The notes beneath the pieces were generated by a model. It searched no databases. It was given only the letters and a program-made list of their open reading frames with translations, and was not told where the DNA came from. From the NCBI GenBank assembly GCA_020746875.1, contig JAGTJL010000001.1, positions 5,022,001-5,086,000 on the forward strand: a DNA stretch of 64,000 nucleotides, read 5' to 3'. Positions 1-12,387 of this stretch are shown here, piece after piece. This stretch comes from Rhexocercosporidium sp. MPI-PUGE-AT-0058 (Eukaryota; Ascomycota; Leotiomycetes; Helotiales). The translations under genes were made by a program, and so were the position numbers. The first letter of the stretch is position 1. Each line of letters begins with the position of its first letter.

Positions 1-1740
1 TTATTAAAAAATAAAAGAACGTTAAAATAAAGCTAAAGAAGATTAACAGGCGAAAGTAATTCTTCAAATAAGCGTTTAAGCGGAAAAGATAATCTGACTC
101 GAACCAGACGGCTTTCGGGTTATATTCGAGATACGAGTTGAAATGAAATTTAAGTTAAGTATATAATTCCGGCGGTTCTTTAAATCTAGTAAGATAAAAT
201 AAGAAACTATTTTATTATAATTATTCTCTTAAGTTAGCTTAATAATAAAAGTCTCGTCTCGTAGCTTAAAAAAGAGTTTTTATTATATATAAAAGAACTA
301 TTCCGACTTAGCGACGCTACTTTAAATAATAACGCTTTAAAATCTTATTTTAAACTTAATAAAAGTCTCTTTAAAATAAGAGTCTATATATAAATCGTAA
401 AAAACAAACCGGAACTCGTCCGCTTCGTGGCCGGTTAAGAAATAAAATTCTAAAAATATAATTATCTCTTTAACGGTTTTAAAAGAATAAGTTTCCAAAA
501 AGTATTAAAATTTTAAGTAAAATTATACCGTTTTAATAGTTAATCTTTAAATAAGAACACGACGAGCTCTTTCCGTTAAGTAAAGATTAGCGTTAACTTT
601 CAAGCGGTCTTAAATTAAAATACGCTATTATTTAAACGAAAGGTTTAAGTTATTATTTAATAAAGTAATCTTCTCCGTTAATTAAATCTTAAGAGGCCGA
701 AATAAGCTTAAATAAGTTCTAGAAATAAAAAAGGCATAACCCTTTAATAAACTTCTATTAAATTCTATTAATTAAAATAAAAGAAGAATAAGAGTTCGTA
801 AGCAATTCTAAAATAGTTCAGAAAGCTCGGAAGGAATAAGGTTTTCTTTAAAATTATTATTAAGTCGTACTAAATTAAGCCGAAGAGTAATAAGGGCTAC
901 GAGTATAGCCTTAATTTTAATAAAATTAAATTAAAGTTCTTTTTACTTATTTACTTAATCCTTAATTCGATTATTAACAACTTAAAAGAGTCCTTTTAAA
1001 ACGTTAAAGTTATTATAATCCGTATCGTCCTAAGCTTTGCCTTTATTCTTTCGGGTAACGACGTTAGTTTTAAGAGGCGAGGCAGTAAGTGTTTCTAAAT
1101 TAAGAGGCGCCTTTAAGGAAGTCGTAGCAGCTAAAAGACTTAATTTAATAAGTTCTTTAATAATTAATTAAAATATAATAAGTCTTAATAAAAACAAGTA
1201 TTTAACTCGAGGTAAATTTAGGGCGGGTTTCGTACTTAAATAATAAGGTTCCGAATATAATAAAAACACTTTCTCAAAATCTATTTATAACGGCCTTTAT
1301 GTAAAAGAAGTTATTTGGAACGTAATTAGCGAAGACTGTTCTAAGCGTTACTAATTGCGAAATACTAAACTAAACCTTAATTTTTAATTATTAAAAGATT
1401 TCTAGAATCTTAATTCTTTAAAATATTAATAACTGAATCTTTAATAAGATATTATAAAGCCGTCTTCGGCGGAAGTAATCTTCTTATTTAATATAACGAC
1501 ACTAGCTAAGAGAGCGATATAAGAGGTATATAATAATACTTTAACTAAGGCTATCGAGAGCTAATAAGTTTAATATAAAAGAAATAAGAAGATAAAAAGG
1601 AAAGAAGGAATAAAGGGAATATAAGTTCATATATATATAAGCTCCTCCGAAACCCTTCCGGTATTAATCCGACTCGGCATGACTTAATTACCTCTGAACC
1701 CCTGGATTCCCTGACTCGCTGAGAAGCTCCTAAGTGCACT
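1..1740. other. AT-rich RIP-like block, no intact gene
   Basis: This stretch is very AT-rich and poor in CA/TG dinucleotides, with TAA/TTA everywhere and stops in all frames. That is the look of repeat DNA after repeat-induced point mutation. A 62-codon open frame on the minus strand near 1551-1739 has no family resemblance. I cannot assign a transposon class to this part, and I see no terminal repeats. Confidence 0.6.
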
Positions 1741-1899
1741 TATCGTCACAATTCCCATATTCCCACCTTTTAATTAATTAAAATAGCTCTAGTTTAATTA
1801 AGAATAGCTGCTAAAGATCTCATTAAACTTGAAATCACTTTTAATAATATTTAAAAAGAATGTGAATCTATAGGTAATTCAGAGCCTGATTTACACTCT

Positions 1900-3300
1900 C
1901 TTAAGTCTTCTGCCCCTCCTTCACCTACTATAATACTATTTAAGGCTTTAATTACTAGCTCTACTACCTCTAAAGCTAGTAAAAACAATACTATTAACAC
2001 TAGAATTAGAGCTCTTACTCTTTATAACGACAACGTCTATTATGAAGTTATTATAACTAAAACTAGTATGTTAAAAAGCTCTGTTTAAAAGCTTAGAGCT
2101 AAGGCAATTTCACGTGGTTAAATGCCAGGGCAAAACTGTATTATGGAGCCGCATTATATAAATAATGCTCCTAGGTCTAGTAAACCTAAAACCTCTACTG
2201 TAATAGTAGAGCTTATTATTAAAACAATAACTAAAAACTCTATAACTAAGGGATAGTCAATAGCTCGTATTACGTATAAGGTTAATAAGACTAAGGGGAT
2301 TAAGCCTATTTCACGTAATATTATATACAGAATACTAAAAGAATATAATTATAGAGTGTTTAAGAAGACAGTTAAGCCAAGTTTAACAACAGAGCAGATA
2401 ATAGCTAGGCTAGATTAATATCTTACATATAAGGATTAAACACTTAAAGATTAGAAGAAAGTTATATAGTCTAATAAGACTAGCGTATAACTAGGTAGGG
2501 TAAGAAGGAAAAGAAAGGTATAAAGACTTAAGCATAAAACGTATCATCGGCATATAATAGTCCGTAAGTGGAAAAGGTTTTCAGAGTTTATATAATAATC
2601 TTGTTTTACCTATAATAAGAAGGGCCTGTATTATATATAAAAGCCTAAGAGTAAAGCTAAAAAGGCAACTAAGACTCGGGACTTAAACAAAAGGAATAAA
2701 GAAAGGTACGCATAAGACAAGGCTATTTGGGAGCTTAAAAATAAAATGCACCGCATTTATATTAATAGAAATTAGCCAGGCCCTAGAGCTAAGTTTATAT
2801 ATAATAAGGATATTAAAGCATATATAATAAAAGATAAAACGGGCGGAATCAATTAGTATAAGTATTAAGAGAAAGTCTTAAAACCTAAGCTTATTCCTTT
2901 TGCTTTAAAGTATAAGAAGGAGTTATTAAGCATATTAATTTAAGAGGACAAAGCTCTAGCTTATTAGAATCGGTACAGTCAAGAAGTATTTGATTTCTAT
3001 GAGATTATAAGGCTTTTGTGGCTAGGTAACTCACTTGACCTTAATATTATAGAGCCTACGTAGTTTTAAATAAAAAGAAAGACTACTAAAAAAGGTCCTA
3101 TAACCTCCTAAGTAGACTTAAAAACAGCTTGGATTTAATGCTAAGAGGATTTGCCTTAAGAAAAGATTTAAGCGTAGATAAAAAGGATTCTTATATATAT
3201 TAAAGAGATAATCAAGCTAAAAGAGGATAATAAATATAAGAAAGAAAAGAAGAAGGGTTAACAAAAGCTAAAGATTTATTAAATTATAATGCCATAAGTA
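1900..3300 (+). mobile_element. Decayed Tc1/mariner-type transposase (RIP-mutated relic)
   Basis: Read in one plus-strand frame, the region keeps the outline of a fungal Tc1/mariner (DDE) transposase but is full of stops. Recognisable pieces are a helix-turn-helix part around 2000-2350 (NAPRSSKPKTST, then ISRNIIYRILKEYNY), the first catalytic region near 2467-2490 (SNKTSV, family form SDETSV), the block RKWKRFSEF near 2560-2600, the second acidic motif EDKA near 2944 (family EDGAPAH) and the third, GNSLDLNIIEPT, near 3025-3060 (family GNSPDLNxIEPTW). Stops that can be aligned to the family fall at Trp (TGG to TAG/TAA) or Gln (CAA/CAG to TAA/TAG) positions, the RIP signature. I could not find terminal inverted repeats or a TA duplication, so the element ends are open. 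It cannot encode an active protein. Confidence 0.8.
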
Positions 3301-3399
3301 TATTTTTATAAACGAGGGGTAATCACTTTTAGTAAGCTTACAAGCTTTATGCTATACTTACAGGGTAGTTTTAAGGGGCACAGCCTAAGTTACAGGGCT

Positions 3400-4933
3400 T
3401 AAAATAAGCCTTTAACGCTCAGACCCCCTAAATAGAAATCTAAGTGCCTAAGGTTTCCAGACTTTTGAACGCGGTCTCCGTAAACTCCAGTAAATTGAGG
3501 CGTTATGACGATGATAACCCCTGATACCAAGATCCCAAGAAAGCTTGACTGATCACCTGTGACCTTGGGAATACCTTTCTTGTCTTTTCTCGTCTTTTCT
3601 CGTCGTGCTTGAATTGTTGTCATCTCACTTTTAGTCTCGTTAACTCCTTACCACATGTCACTTTCTCGTGCTTCGGCGTTTGGATTTCCTTTCTTGCCTA
3701 CCTGCAACAAACAGTGGAACCCGCCACAGAGAAGGGCCGCAATGTGATGAACAGGCCAGGCTCGATACGGGGAACTGGAGAGAAGCTTACGACTCCTGAC
3801 GGAGCGGCGTTGTGGACTCTGGAGACTCCTTCTGGAGAATCTCATCTCGAGTCATGGATGGGACAGCAAAAGTGTGGACGGTGGGATGAGATGGATGTGG
3901 AGACTGGAGGGCGGAGTGAAGTCGGGCGAGTGAGAGAGTGCCAGAGTGGAGTGCGCCTAGGGGAGTCTTGAAGATGTGATGTGATGTGGTTGCGGATGTG
4001 GCGACCGGGAGTATCGCGGCGGCTTTCTCAAGAACGCACGCGTTGATTTCTTCTTTCATGCTGTCTCATCGGATGGGATGTAACCGCCATGTTCTAGCTG
4101 ATGTACAGTACCATACTTTACCCGTGTGGGATAGATCATATGGAATGCGACTTCATCTCCGTACGAAGACCATGAGTTTCGCCCTCTAAGATTTCTTCAC
4201 ATCGTCTACTCTTCTTGTTTCTCAGCCTCTTTCTCAGCCTCTGAACCCATGTCTATGCCATGTTCTAGAAGACTTTCTCGCCCCCTCTTTCACGAGACTT
4301 CGCGTGCCCACATTTTCGGCACGCAGTTGATAAAGATATTTTTGGCATGCCTTGGCCCTTCCGATGAGTGGGTCTGGTCGTTCCTGTTATGAGAAAGAAA
4401 TCTTGAGACAGCACTTCTATACGGCGGTTTTGTCTTTGAAATGAAAACACCAGAAACCCACCCGAAATTATATTAAACATTAGGATACTATCCTAGATCC
4501 TATTTCCGACGATGTCGCAGTTTAAGCGTTGACTTCCGAGCTCTCTTGGCAATTCGGAATCTGAGTTGTGTTCTGGTACGTTGACTACTGGGCAAAGAGA
4601 TCTAAAGATAAACCGAAGCCATACGAAGGTTAAGTGACGAAAAGTAATTCTATAATGCTACTCCTTCATATTCAAAGCGTTTAGTTGAAGTTGAAGTTGT
4701 TGATGTGAGTTCCAGAAAATCGGACATTGGTGCCCCCGAAGGCCGACGCGATTCTAGAGAGGTCATGTGAAAGCGCGAGGACATGACGCGCCCAATCTAA
4801 GCGTCTCACTACCCCCTTCCCCCCTCTCCTGTCTCTCAAGCTGCAGGTTTACTAACGGAAGTCGAGATATCTCGATTATTTCAAACCACACTCTCTCTTC
4901 TTAATTGGAGTCTCGATCACTAAACCCGTCGCA
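3400..4933. other. Junction of AT-rich block and gene island; no supported gene
   Basis: Base composition returns to normal near 3400-3450. Several short open frames overlap on both strands around 3600-4480, but none shows a family motif, a signal peptide or convincing splice structure, and they exclude one another. The last few hundred bases serve as upstream region of the DUF2461-family gene. Confidence 0.5.
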
Positions 4934-6263
4934 ATGGCAGGAACAAAGCGCAAAGCGACGACCGAGGCGGCCCATCCGACCTCATCCCCCTCCCGTCGAC
5001 AATCCGGGCGCGCCAAAAAGATCCAAGTCGTGTACGCCGAATCTGACGCCGAAGAAGCAAACAGTGACGATGAGTTCGACGGAGCCGCAAAGTCCGAATC
5101 AGAGGCCGAGATGGACGAGCCAGACGAGGAGGAGGAAGATGAGGATGAAGACAGCGAGGTTGAAATGAAAGGGAAGAAAAGCAGCTTGAAGAGTAGCTTG
5201 AAGGGCTGGAAGAAAACTACAACAAGTGATGGGAGAGAGCAGATGGTGATTGACATACCTGGACTGAAAGACGCGGGGGATACGCCGTATGTGGACAACA
5301 GGATCCACATGAATACGTTGGAGTTCTTGAAGGAGTTGAAGAGGAATAATAAAAGAGAGTGGTTGAAGTTCCATGACGTGCCGTTCAGGTATAATCTCCA
5401 TCTCCTGAAGTGGGGTTGCAGAAGCATAGATGGGTTCTTACTGATATTCTTTGTGTGCAGACAAGCAGAAAAGGACTTCCAATCTTTCGTTGGAGAGCTG
5501 AGCGCGATTGTCTGTGAGACAGATCCTACGGTCCCCGATCTCGCTGTCAAAGATATCATATATCGCATCCATCGCGATATGCGCTTCACATCGGATCCTA
5601 CACCTTACAAACCGTATTTCTCAGTGGCATGGTCTCGGACGGGGAGGAAAGGTCCATATGCACATTACTACTTGCACATACAACCTGGAGAGGAAAGCTT
5701 TTTTGGTACGATGAACTTACGAAGAGTGCAAGGAAACGGAGATGCTGATTCGTCCGTGTAGGTGGAGGGTACTTCGGATGCGATAACGAAACGTTGGCTT
5801 GTTTGAGAGAAGATATCGACACACAGCCTCATCAGTTCAAATCCATCCTCATGGGCGATAAGCTGAGGAAGACTTTCTTTCCAGCTGTCAAGGCCGATGA
5901 GGAGAAAGTCGTCTCGGCGTTCTGTAAGATGAGCAAGACTAATGCTTTGAAGAAGAAACCGAAGGTGTGTCCTTCTAGGGCAGGACATATGGCAACTTTT
6001 GGATGGGGCGGCTGACCAAAGCAGGGCTTCGCTGCGGATCACAAAGATATCGAGCTTTTGAAGTTGAGGAACTTCATCCTCACCAAGAAGATCTCGGATA
6101 AAGATGTTACGAGCAAAGGTAGTTTGACCATTATTGCGGATATCGTTGAAGCGATTGAGCCTTTTGTGAGTTGGTTTTTCGAATTCAGAAGATACACGCT
6201 GACCGGTTGATGTAGATTACATACTTGAATAACACTGTCATGCCTGATCCAGACAGCGATTGA
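4934..6263 (+). CDS. DUF2461 (TIGR02453)-family protein with acidic N-terminus
   Basis: Five exons: 4934-5388, 5461-5705, 5762-5964, 6025-6165, 6216-6263, all with GT-AG introns, giving 363 residues. The first intron is 72 bp, a multiple of three and stop-free, so unspliced translation inserts 24 spurious residues. Residues 1-105 are charged: basic KRKA and GRAKK patches, then a long Glu/Asp run, as in nuclear proteins. From about residue 110 the DUF2461 fold follows, with NTLEFLKELKRNNKREW, the core RIHRDMRFTSDPTPYKP and, across intron 2, a Gly-rich FFGGGYF motif. The family is widespread in bacteria and fungi; its biochemical activity is not established, so none is assigned. The start is the first ATG in frame, just after a stretch of short AT-rich 5' sequence. 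Family identity is secure; the role is unknown. Confidence 0.9.
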
Positions 6264-7043
6264 AAGGCAGTAGCAAATGAATTTACTACGATATGATTTT
6301 GACATTGCGAAAATATTGATCTGTTGAGTGTATGAACAAAATCGATCCCTCTGCCATTCCTCATAAACTCCATTGAATGCAGTGTACCTGGGTAAATTCG
6401 CGACTTGAGGCGAACAAGCCACTTGGGTATGTCCCAATCACATTGACTTCCTTTTACTCCTCCCTCGCCCAACAATCTCCATGCTTTTCTCTCCTTCGAA
6501 TTTTCCTCAAAACATCAATATTTGCAACTCCTCTTCGGAGTTAGCATACTTCGGGTTTCGGTCTTAAAAGGCGGGCATGGCTGTAACTCGCACACTAATG
6601 CACTTTGCTTACCCAAGGGTCATTGGCCAATACTCATTGCGTCCGCGGCTCTCCCTCCGCTGGCTTCTCACTACAGACTTTTAGAATTGCCAACGATTGT
6701 TCACTGCAGAATTTCAACGAGAATTTCGCCTCTGGCAAGCCTCCTCTTCGCTTGGATTGTGGTTCAGGTTCCACAAGATGACGTTAAGACCCGGGTTTAA
6801 TCATTATCTCCTTTCGCTAGGTGGCCAGGTGCAGGTTTCGCATATGGCTCTCTAGTCCTAGTCGCGTATCTTGTTAGCTTCTATTGTGTTCATAAAATGC
6901 CCTTAAATCATACTTCCAGGACTGTATCCAGACACTGACATTTCTCCTTTTCACAACCATAAAATTCCTCAGCACATCCGAAAACCCAAAAGAACAAAGA
7001 ACAAGAAAAACGAACTTCAAATCATTACCATTGAATCGCAAAA
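6264..7043. other. Intergenic, upstream of aldo/keto reductase
   Basis: About 780 bp between two genes in the same direction. The final 100 bases are A/C-rich (ACAAAG, AAGAACAAGAAAA), typical of a fungal 5' untranslated leader. No further gene is supported; the 92-codon frame at 6522-6800 has no recognisable feature. Confidence 0.5.
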
Positions 7044-8364
7044 ATGGTCAAGACGTTGCCCTTCCAGGATGTTCAGGTGCACTCTCCCGGATTTGGTGCC
7101 ATGGGAATGAGTTTTGGTCTGGGGACCAATTTGACCCTTGAGGAGGCCGAGCCTGTGTTGCTAAAGGCAATTGAGCTTGGCTGTACGTTCTGGGACACAG
7201 CAGTAAGTCTCGCCGCATGAGCATATCTCTTAAAGCCGATCTGATGAGTACCTACAAGGTCGTCTACGCAGCAGGTGCCAACGAGAAGCTTCTCGGGGAC
7301 TTTATCAGGAAGCACAATGTGCGCGACAAGATCTTCAGTGAGTCGACTGCCTTCTCTGCATCGGGCTGTAAACACAACTCAAAGAATCATTTCGCTGACC
7401 ACGCTCCGACGCAGTCGCTTCTAAATGTGGCTTTAGCTGTTTCGAGGCTGAGTCGAAAGTCACCAACTCGGCTTCACACATCAAGACGTACATTGAAGGC
7501 ACAATCGAACGACTGGGCTTTACTCCTGATCTCTACTACCTGCACCGCATTGATCCTAGTACGTAATCTGCCACCATTGATAGGACTTTTGGCACTTACT
7601 GATGTTGTCAGATACCCCATTGGAAGAGTCAATCGTAGCTCTGGATGAGATCCGGAAGGCAGGTAAGACAAGATATATCGGACTATCCGAGTGTTCAGCA
7701 GCTACGCTTCGAAAAGCTAATTCAAGTAAGTCTACACCCTTCTCCGCTAATTACTCCGTGTATCTGACTCCCCTAAGTTGCTAAAATCGACGCCGTCCAA
7801 GGAGAATACTCCGCCTTCGAGACACTCCACGAAACAGACGGCTTGATCGAGACAGCCCGTGAGCTGGGCGTCGCATACGTAGCATACAGCCCGCTTGGTC
7901 ACGGCTGGCTTGTCGATGACTTCCCTTTCAAATCTCCAGATGATTTCGCGAAGGATGATTTTCGTCGAACAGGTTCGCCTACTTTCTCATCCCTCTCAGC
8001 ATCCCCATCACCAAGACCTGCAGACCCCCCAAACACACAAGACTGTCACTAATACATGATTCCTCTAGTCCCCAAATTCCAAGGCGAGAACTTCTACAAG
8101 AACCTCGCCATCGTCGAGGAGATCAAGAAACTCGCCAAGCGAAAGGGCTGCACCACGACACAAGTTGCGCTCGCTTGGGTTGCGGCTCAAGGCATGATCG
8201 CTATCCCAGGCACGACGAAGGCGCATCGACTTGTGGAGAACTTTGCCTCGAGGGATGTTAATCTCAGCGAAGATGAGAAAGGGGAGATGAGACGGATTAT
8301 CGATCAAGCGAAGCCGCACGGGAATAGGTATTCGGCTGCACATCAGGCGATGGTTGGGCATTGA
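7044..8364 (+). CDS. Aldo/keto reductase, YakC/AKR13-like
   Basis: Six exons: 7044-7202, 7259-7337, 7415-7558, 7612-7725, 7778-7972, 8069-8364, giving 328 residues, the usual length for a single-domain NADPH-dependent aldo/keto reductase. The catalytic tetrad is visible: Asp51 (FWDTA), Tyr56 (VVYAAGANE), Lys83 (ASKCGF) and His123 (YYLHRIDP). Further family marks are [13 protein letters not shown], the YSPLGHG segment after strand 7 and the cofactor region [16 protein letters not shown] near the C-terminus. Such enzymes reduce aldehydes or ketones to alcohols in the cytosol. The substrate cannot be told from sequence. The DTAVVY junction is where relatives often read DTADVY or DTADMY, so a one-codon difference at the first acceptor is possible. 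There is no obvious functional link to its neighbours. Confidence 0.93.
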
Positions 8365-9540
8365 GTGGTTGGGTAGTATGTCGAACCATAATTTGAGTCG
8401 ATTGAATGGGCTTTATTGACCATTTCTGTTCTTCTCGCATTGATACGTGTGGATTTGTTCCCCCCTTCTGATCGACTCCTTCGGCATTGCCGTTCAGTCT
8501 TCTGAGCAACTCTTCACATATAGAATCTCGTCTTCTGATTGACCTACTTAGGAAGGTGCGAGTGCATTCCCGGTATCCTGCTGCATATTGAGATACACAA
8601 AACAGCAGAAGATACACCCGACAAATGCCCGCTGCCATATGCTCGCTCTCACTTCGGCCAAAGTCCAAAGCGTAGTCATTCTTTGACCTGGCTTTCGTCT
8701 CTACAGTACCATCGCTTAGCTTTTGTTTACGTTCACCAACTACCATTTTCAAGACCTCGTCCTCGCTTCTTTCATCTTATTTAGCGTCAGCTCACAGTTC
8801 ATCTGGGAAACGAGCCTCGCAATGACATGGAAGTGTCCTGAGTACAATGTGATCGTGAAGAGGGCTGCCAAGCTGATGATGACAAGCTGAATCCCTGCCG
8901 CATTAGCTCTGACCAGGTCTCGAGATAACGATAACGAGATCCTGAAAACAAATTTCATGACAACTTGAACTTGTTCCTGGTTCCTTTCGTCAGGTCTATA
9001 GTTATTAGTTCCCGTCAACTTGTCAACCACGGCGTCGGGAATGATTACTACCTCCGAGTCCCTCACCCAACAAATCGAATTTCCCCTCTACAATCTCGCA
9101 ATGAACTAACTTTATCACCATCCCACTGTTCCTCGACCGAGCAGCTTGCCGAGGCCCCTGGAAGCTCCACAGACAACACGGGTTGGCGGGGTAGCTCATG
9201 ATAGGTCGAAGCTGTATCTCAAAGTCACCTCACCCTTCCCTTGTCGGTGAGCCCGTCCCAGGATAAAGAGCTGCCAGCTCCACGTGTGTATCTTGAGCTC
9301 TTATTATCCATGGAAACATCTGCATTCTTTGCTTGGCCCGACGCCATCATATTCAATTCCTGCTTTGGATTCGTCATACCTTCAGACGGAATGTCTGGGT
9401 AAAGCTTCCATGCGGGGATACGACGTGTGATGGCGGCCGATTGCTTCGACCCTGTGGCTTGAAGAAAGTATAAAGATAGGGAGATACTGCAACACATTGG
9501 AGTTGGGAAGTGTGCCTTGCCAGCTTGAGATCTAGACATC
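8365..9540. other. Intergenic between aldo/keto reductase and GDPD genes
   Basis: About 1.2 kb holding the 3' flank of the reductase and the promoter of the phosphodiesterase gene. Short open frames on both strands look random. A TATA-like box at 9469-9475 is listed separately. Confidence 0.5.
9469..9475 (+). promoter_or_regulatory. TATA-like box of the GDPD gene
   Basis: TATAAAG lies 72 bases before the chosen start codon at 9541, a spacing that suits a fungal core promoter and supports that start. Confidence 0.5.
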
Positions 9541-10821
9541 ATGCGCGCTTCAATTCTTGTCTCCCTCCTCGCGGTAGGATTTTCCTCTGCGGCCCCATCT
9601 GAGGTTTCTCCAGTCAAGCGCCATGATTCTTTCCAAGTGCAGGTCGGAGATAGACCGTATTTCTTGATCGATAACATGGATGACGGATCTCTCAAGCGGA
9701 AGCTCGAGTCCTGCAAGAACCAGGACTCCAGGATCAGCAAGTTCGCCATTGGACATCGTGGTGCACCGCTCATGTACCCAGAGCACACGGCCGAGTCGTA
9801 CAATGCTGCTGCAAGACAAGGTGCGGGTACGATTGAGTGCGATGTCGCATTTACGAAGGATAAAAAGCTCGTGTGTCGACATGATCAGTAAGTTCTTCAC
9901 TTGCAATTGACTTCCATGCTTATAGAACGCAGCTGTGATCTACACACCACAACCAACATCCTCACGTTCCCAGAATTGGCAGCCAAATGTACCACTCCAT
10001 TCAAGCCATATGATCCAGTGACTAGCACACCTGCCTCTGTCAAATGCTGCACAACAGACATCACACTGGCGGAATTCAAGACCCTCTGCGGGAAAATGGA
10101 TGGCTTCAACCCCAATGGCACAACTGTAGCCAGCTACATGGATGGGACTCCACCCTTCCGCACTGATCTCTATTCCACCTGCGGCACCCTCCTCACACAC
10201 AAGGAAAGCATCAAGCTGATTGATTCCTATGGTCGGGACTTCACTCCTGAGTGCAAGACCCCAGGCGTCAAGATGCCTTTCAACGGGTTCTCACAAGAGG
10301 ACTTCGCTCAGGAAATCATCAACGAGTATAAGTCCGCCGGCATTCACCCAAGCCGAGTCTGGCCGCAGAGTTTCCTCCCAGCCGATGTCTTCTACTGGAT
10401 CAAAGCCGAGCCTAAGTTCGGAAAACAAGCGGTATATCTCGACGAGCGAGTCGATACGCTAGAAGGCTACGCGAACGCTACTGCTTCTCTGCCTGCCCTC
10501 GCGAAGGCAGGCGTGAAGATCATGGCGCCTCCATTCTTCGCCATGACCAAGCTGGACAAGAACAACAAGATAGTGCCGTCGGAGTACAGCATCGCTGCCA
10601 AGAAGGCGGGCATGGACTTGATCGGGTGGAGTTTCGAGAGGAGTGGCTTCTTGAAGAGCGGTGGTGGGTATTATTATGGATATGTGAGTAGCGTTATCAA
10701 TAATGACGGGGATATGTATACCGTGCTGGATGTGTTGGTGAAGGATGTCAAGATCCTGAAGATGTTTAGTGATTGGCCCGCGACGGTTGTTTACTATGCT
10801 AATTGCATGGGTTTGCCTTGA
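9541..10821 (+). CDS. Secreted glycerophosphodiester phosphodiesterase (GDPD)
   Basis: Two exons, 9541-9887 and 9933-10821, giving 411 residues. Residues 1-18 form a signal peptide (hydrophobic run ILVSLLAVGF, Ala-rich cleavage site), so export is likely. The GDPD signature follows: FAIGHRGAP with His72-Arg73, GTIECDV with Glu99 and Asp101 (metal ligands), and the catalytic His114 in VCRHD just before the splice, continuing as CDLHTTTNI. The 45-bp intron uses the acceptor GCAG at 9932; the earlier TATAG acceptor would break the frame. Known family members hydrolyse glycerophosphodiesters to glycerol-3-phosphate and an alcohol (EC 3.1.4.46). A secreted form suggests scavenging of phosphate or choline/ethanolamine from deacylated phospholipids. 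Length and motifs are complete. Confidence 0.93.
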
Positions 10822-10952
10822 TGAGTCGTGGCCGTTGGCTGGCAAGGATGTCTTCATAGTTTTCGAGAGGGGTAATGAACTATCGGACGAATCATTTCCC
10901 AGATCACTATTTTGAAGCGGCTCACACATTTAACGGGAGGTTATTATTCCAA

Positions 10953-12387
10953 CTATTCACTATCGACATCCCCTCTAAGCTCATGCGAGCATACTCTTGC
11001 CTCGATTGGGCTCCCTTGAAGTTCGACAGTACGTTCCCGGGGCCACCGCTCCTCGACTTCCTCCACCATCCCAAATCTCCATGCCTCCGCTGCGCCCCTC
11101 CTTGCCTCCATCATGAATACATCGAGCCCCCGTTCAAGCATCTGTATGTCCCAACCTCTAATTTCCATGCCAACATAAGACATTCTAAAGCTTCCGAGCT
11201 CGCCCTCCCCCAACACCACTGGATTTGGCCGCACTTCCTTCTCCATCGCCAAATAAGCCTCCAGTTCTTCATCTCTCCTGAGCCTCCGGACTGCGACAAG
11301 CGCCATTCCCAAATTCAAGTGTATCTCTTCACTTCTACGATTCTGCTCATGTGCTTCGTTGAAATAGCTCAACGCCAGTAGTGGATTACCCCGAGAGAGG
11401 TGGAAGAGGCCACGCGCATTGTAGTAGCACGCATTGAGTGTTCTCTGGTACGGCTTTGGATATGCACATGTCGATCGGGGATGAAACCGAAATTTCTCGG
11501 ATAGATTTCTGTTCGCAGCCCAGAGTCTGAGGAGTCTCCTCAGCGGTTCATGAAACTCTTCGTGGAGGGCTATATGCGCAATGCCATCGGAGAAAAGAAG
11601 GACGTATTCATAAGGATTTTGATGGTTGAGAAATATGCGCTGATTTAATGTCAGTGAAAGTCTATTGTCATCTCGAGACTCTGACTTACACTGATTGCAG
11701 CTTTTCTCGCCGCTCCATGCTCCAGCGTCCTTCGCAAATCGGCTGGCAGCTCTCCATCCCACTCATACTTCTCTCCTTGCTTCAACAAAAGGACCCAGCC
11801 CCCTCTCGCATTGATAGCAACGTCGTATATCTTCCCATACGTCCCTCTCCTGAACAATCTCTTTCTCGACATCAAACTCTGCAGCGTTTCCTCGAGACTA
11901 TACGGAAGGTTCGCCCAACGATATTCTTTCAGCTCACAAACATCTGCGAAATAACTTCCTGACCTGGGACCGAATGTCAGATTCATGTTGGGTACATAGT
12001 TTCTCCTCGCTTTAGCTGCGTTCTTTCGAGCCAGTCCTTCGAGCTGTTCGATCTCGGCATAGCTATTCGAGCAGGCCTTTACATTGCCTTCAGATGTGAT
12101 TGTATGCCATCGTCCGATATGGGAGAGGGAGTCATGACCCCTGATGTTGAAGAAGTATTTCTTGCGAGCATACTTCTTGTAATCTGCTGCGAAGATATCT
12201 GGAAGTCCATAACTGAAAGTGTGTCAGCTTTCTACTTAGAAACCAGCAAGAGGTCATAGCCAGCTGCATCAACATACGTTTCTGTTATAGAAGGCCCAAC
12301 AGGCCTCTCCGAGGTCGTAATTTCAGTCACACTAGCAAGATAGTTATTCTGACATCCCAGAAACGCGAACTGAAAGTTACTCGACAT
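10953..12387 (-). CDS. Conserved fungal protein of unknown function
   Basis: Three exons on the minus strand: 12387-12278, 12212-11690, 11639-10953, giving 439 residues. I do not recognise a named family. The middle part, from about residue 130, has ordered sequence such as FGPRSGSYFADV, YGKIYDVAINARGGWVLLL and KYEWDGELPADLRRTL, then LNHQNPYEYVLLFSDG, resembling a repeated beta-rich module in fungal hypothetical proteins. The C-terminal third is helical and resembles tetratricopeptide-type helices (ACYYNARGLFHLSRGNPLLALSYFNEA), followed by a Glu/Arg-rich tail. There is no signal peptide or membrane segment. The gene is convergent with the GDPD gene, 131 bp apart. The start at MSSNFQ is the first ATG of this frame; an upstream non-ATG extension is open but unsupported. 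Confidence 0.75.

Noticed and set aside
3600..4480. Overlapping open frames of 60-120 codons on both strands
   Set aside because: They exclude each other, lack motifs and splice support, and lie in the transition zone to the repeat block.
6522..6800. 92-codon plus-strand frame in the AKR promoter region
   Set aside because: No family features, no signal peptide, and composition like untranslated DNA.
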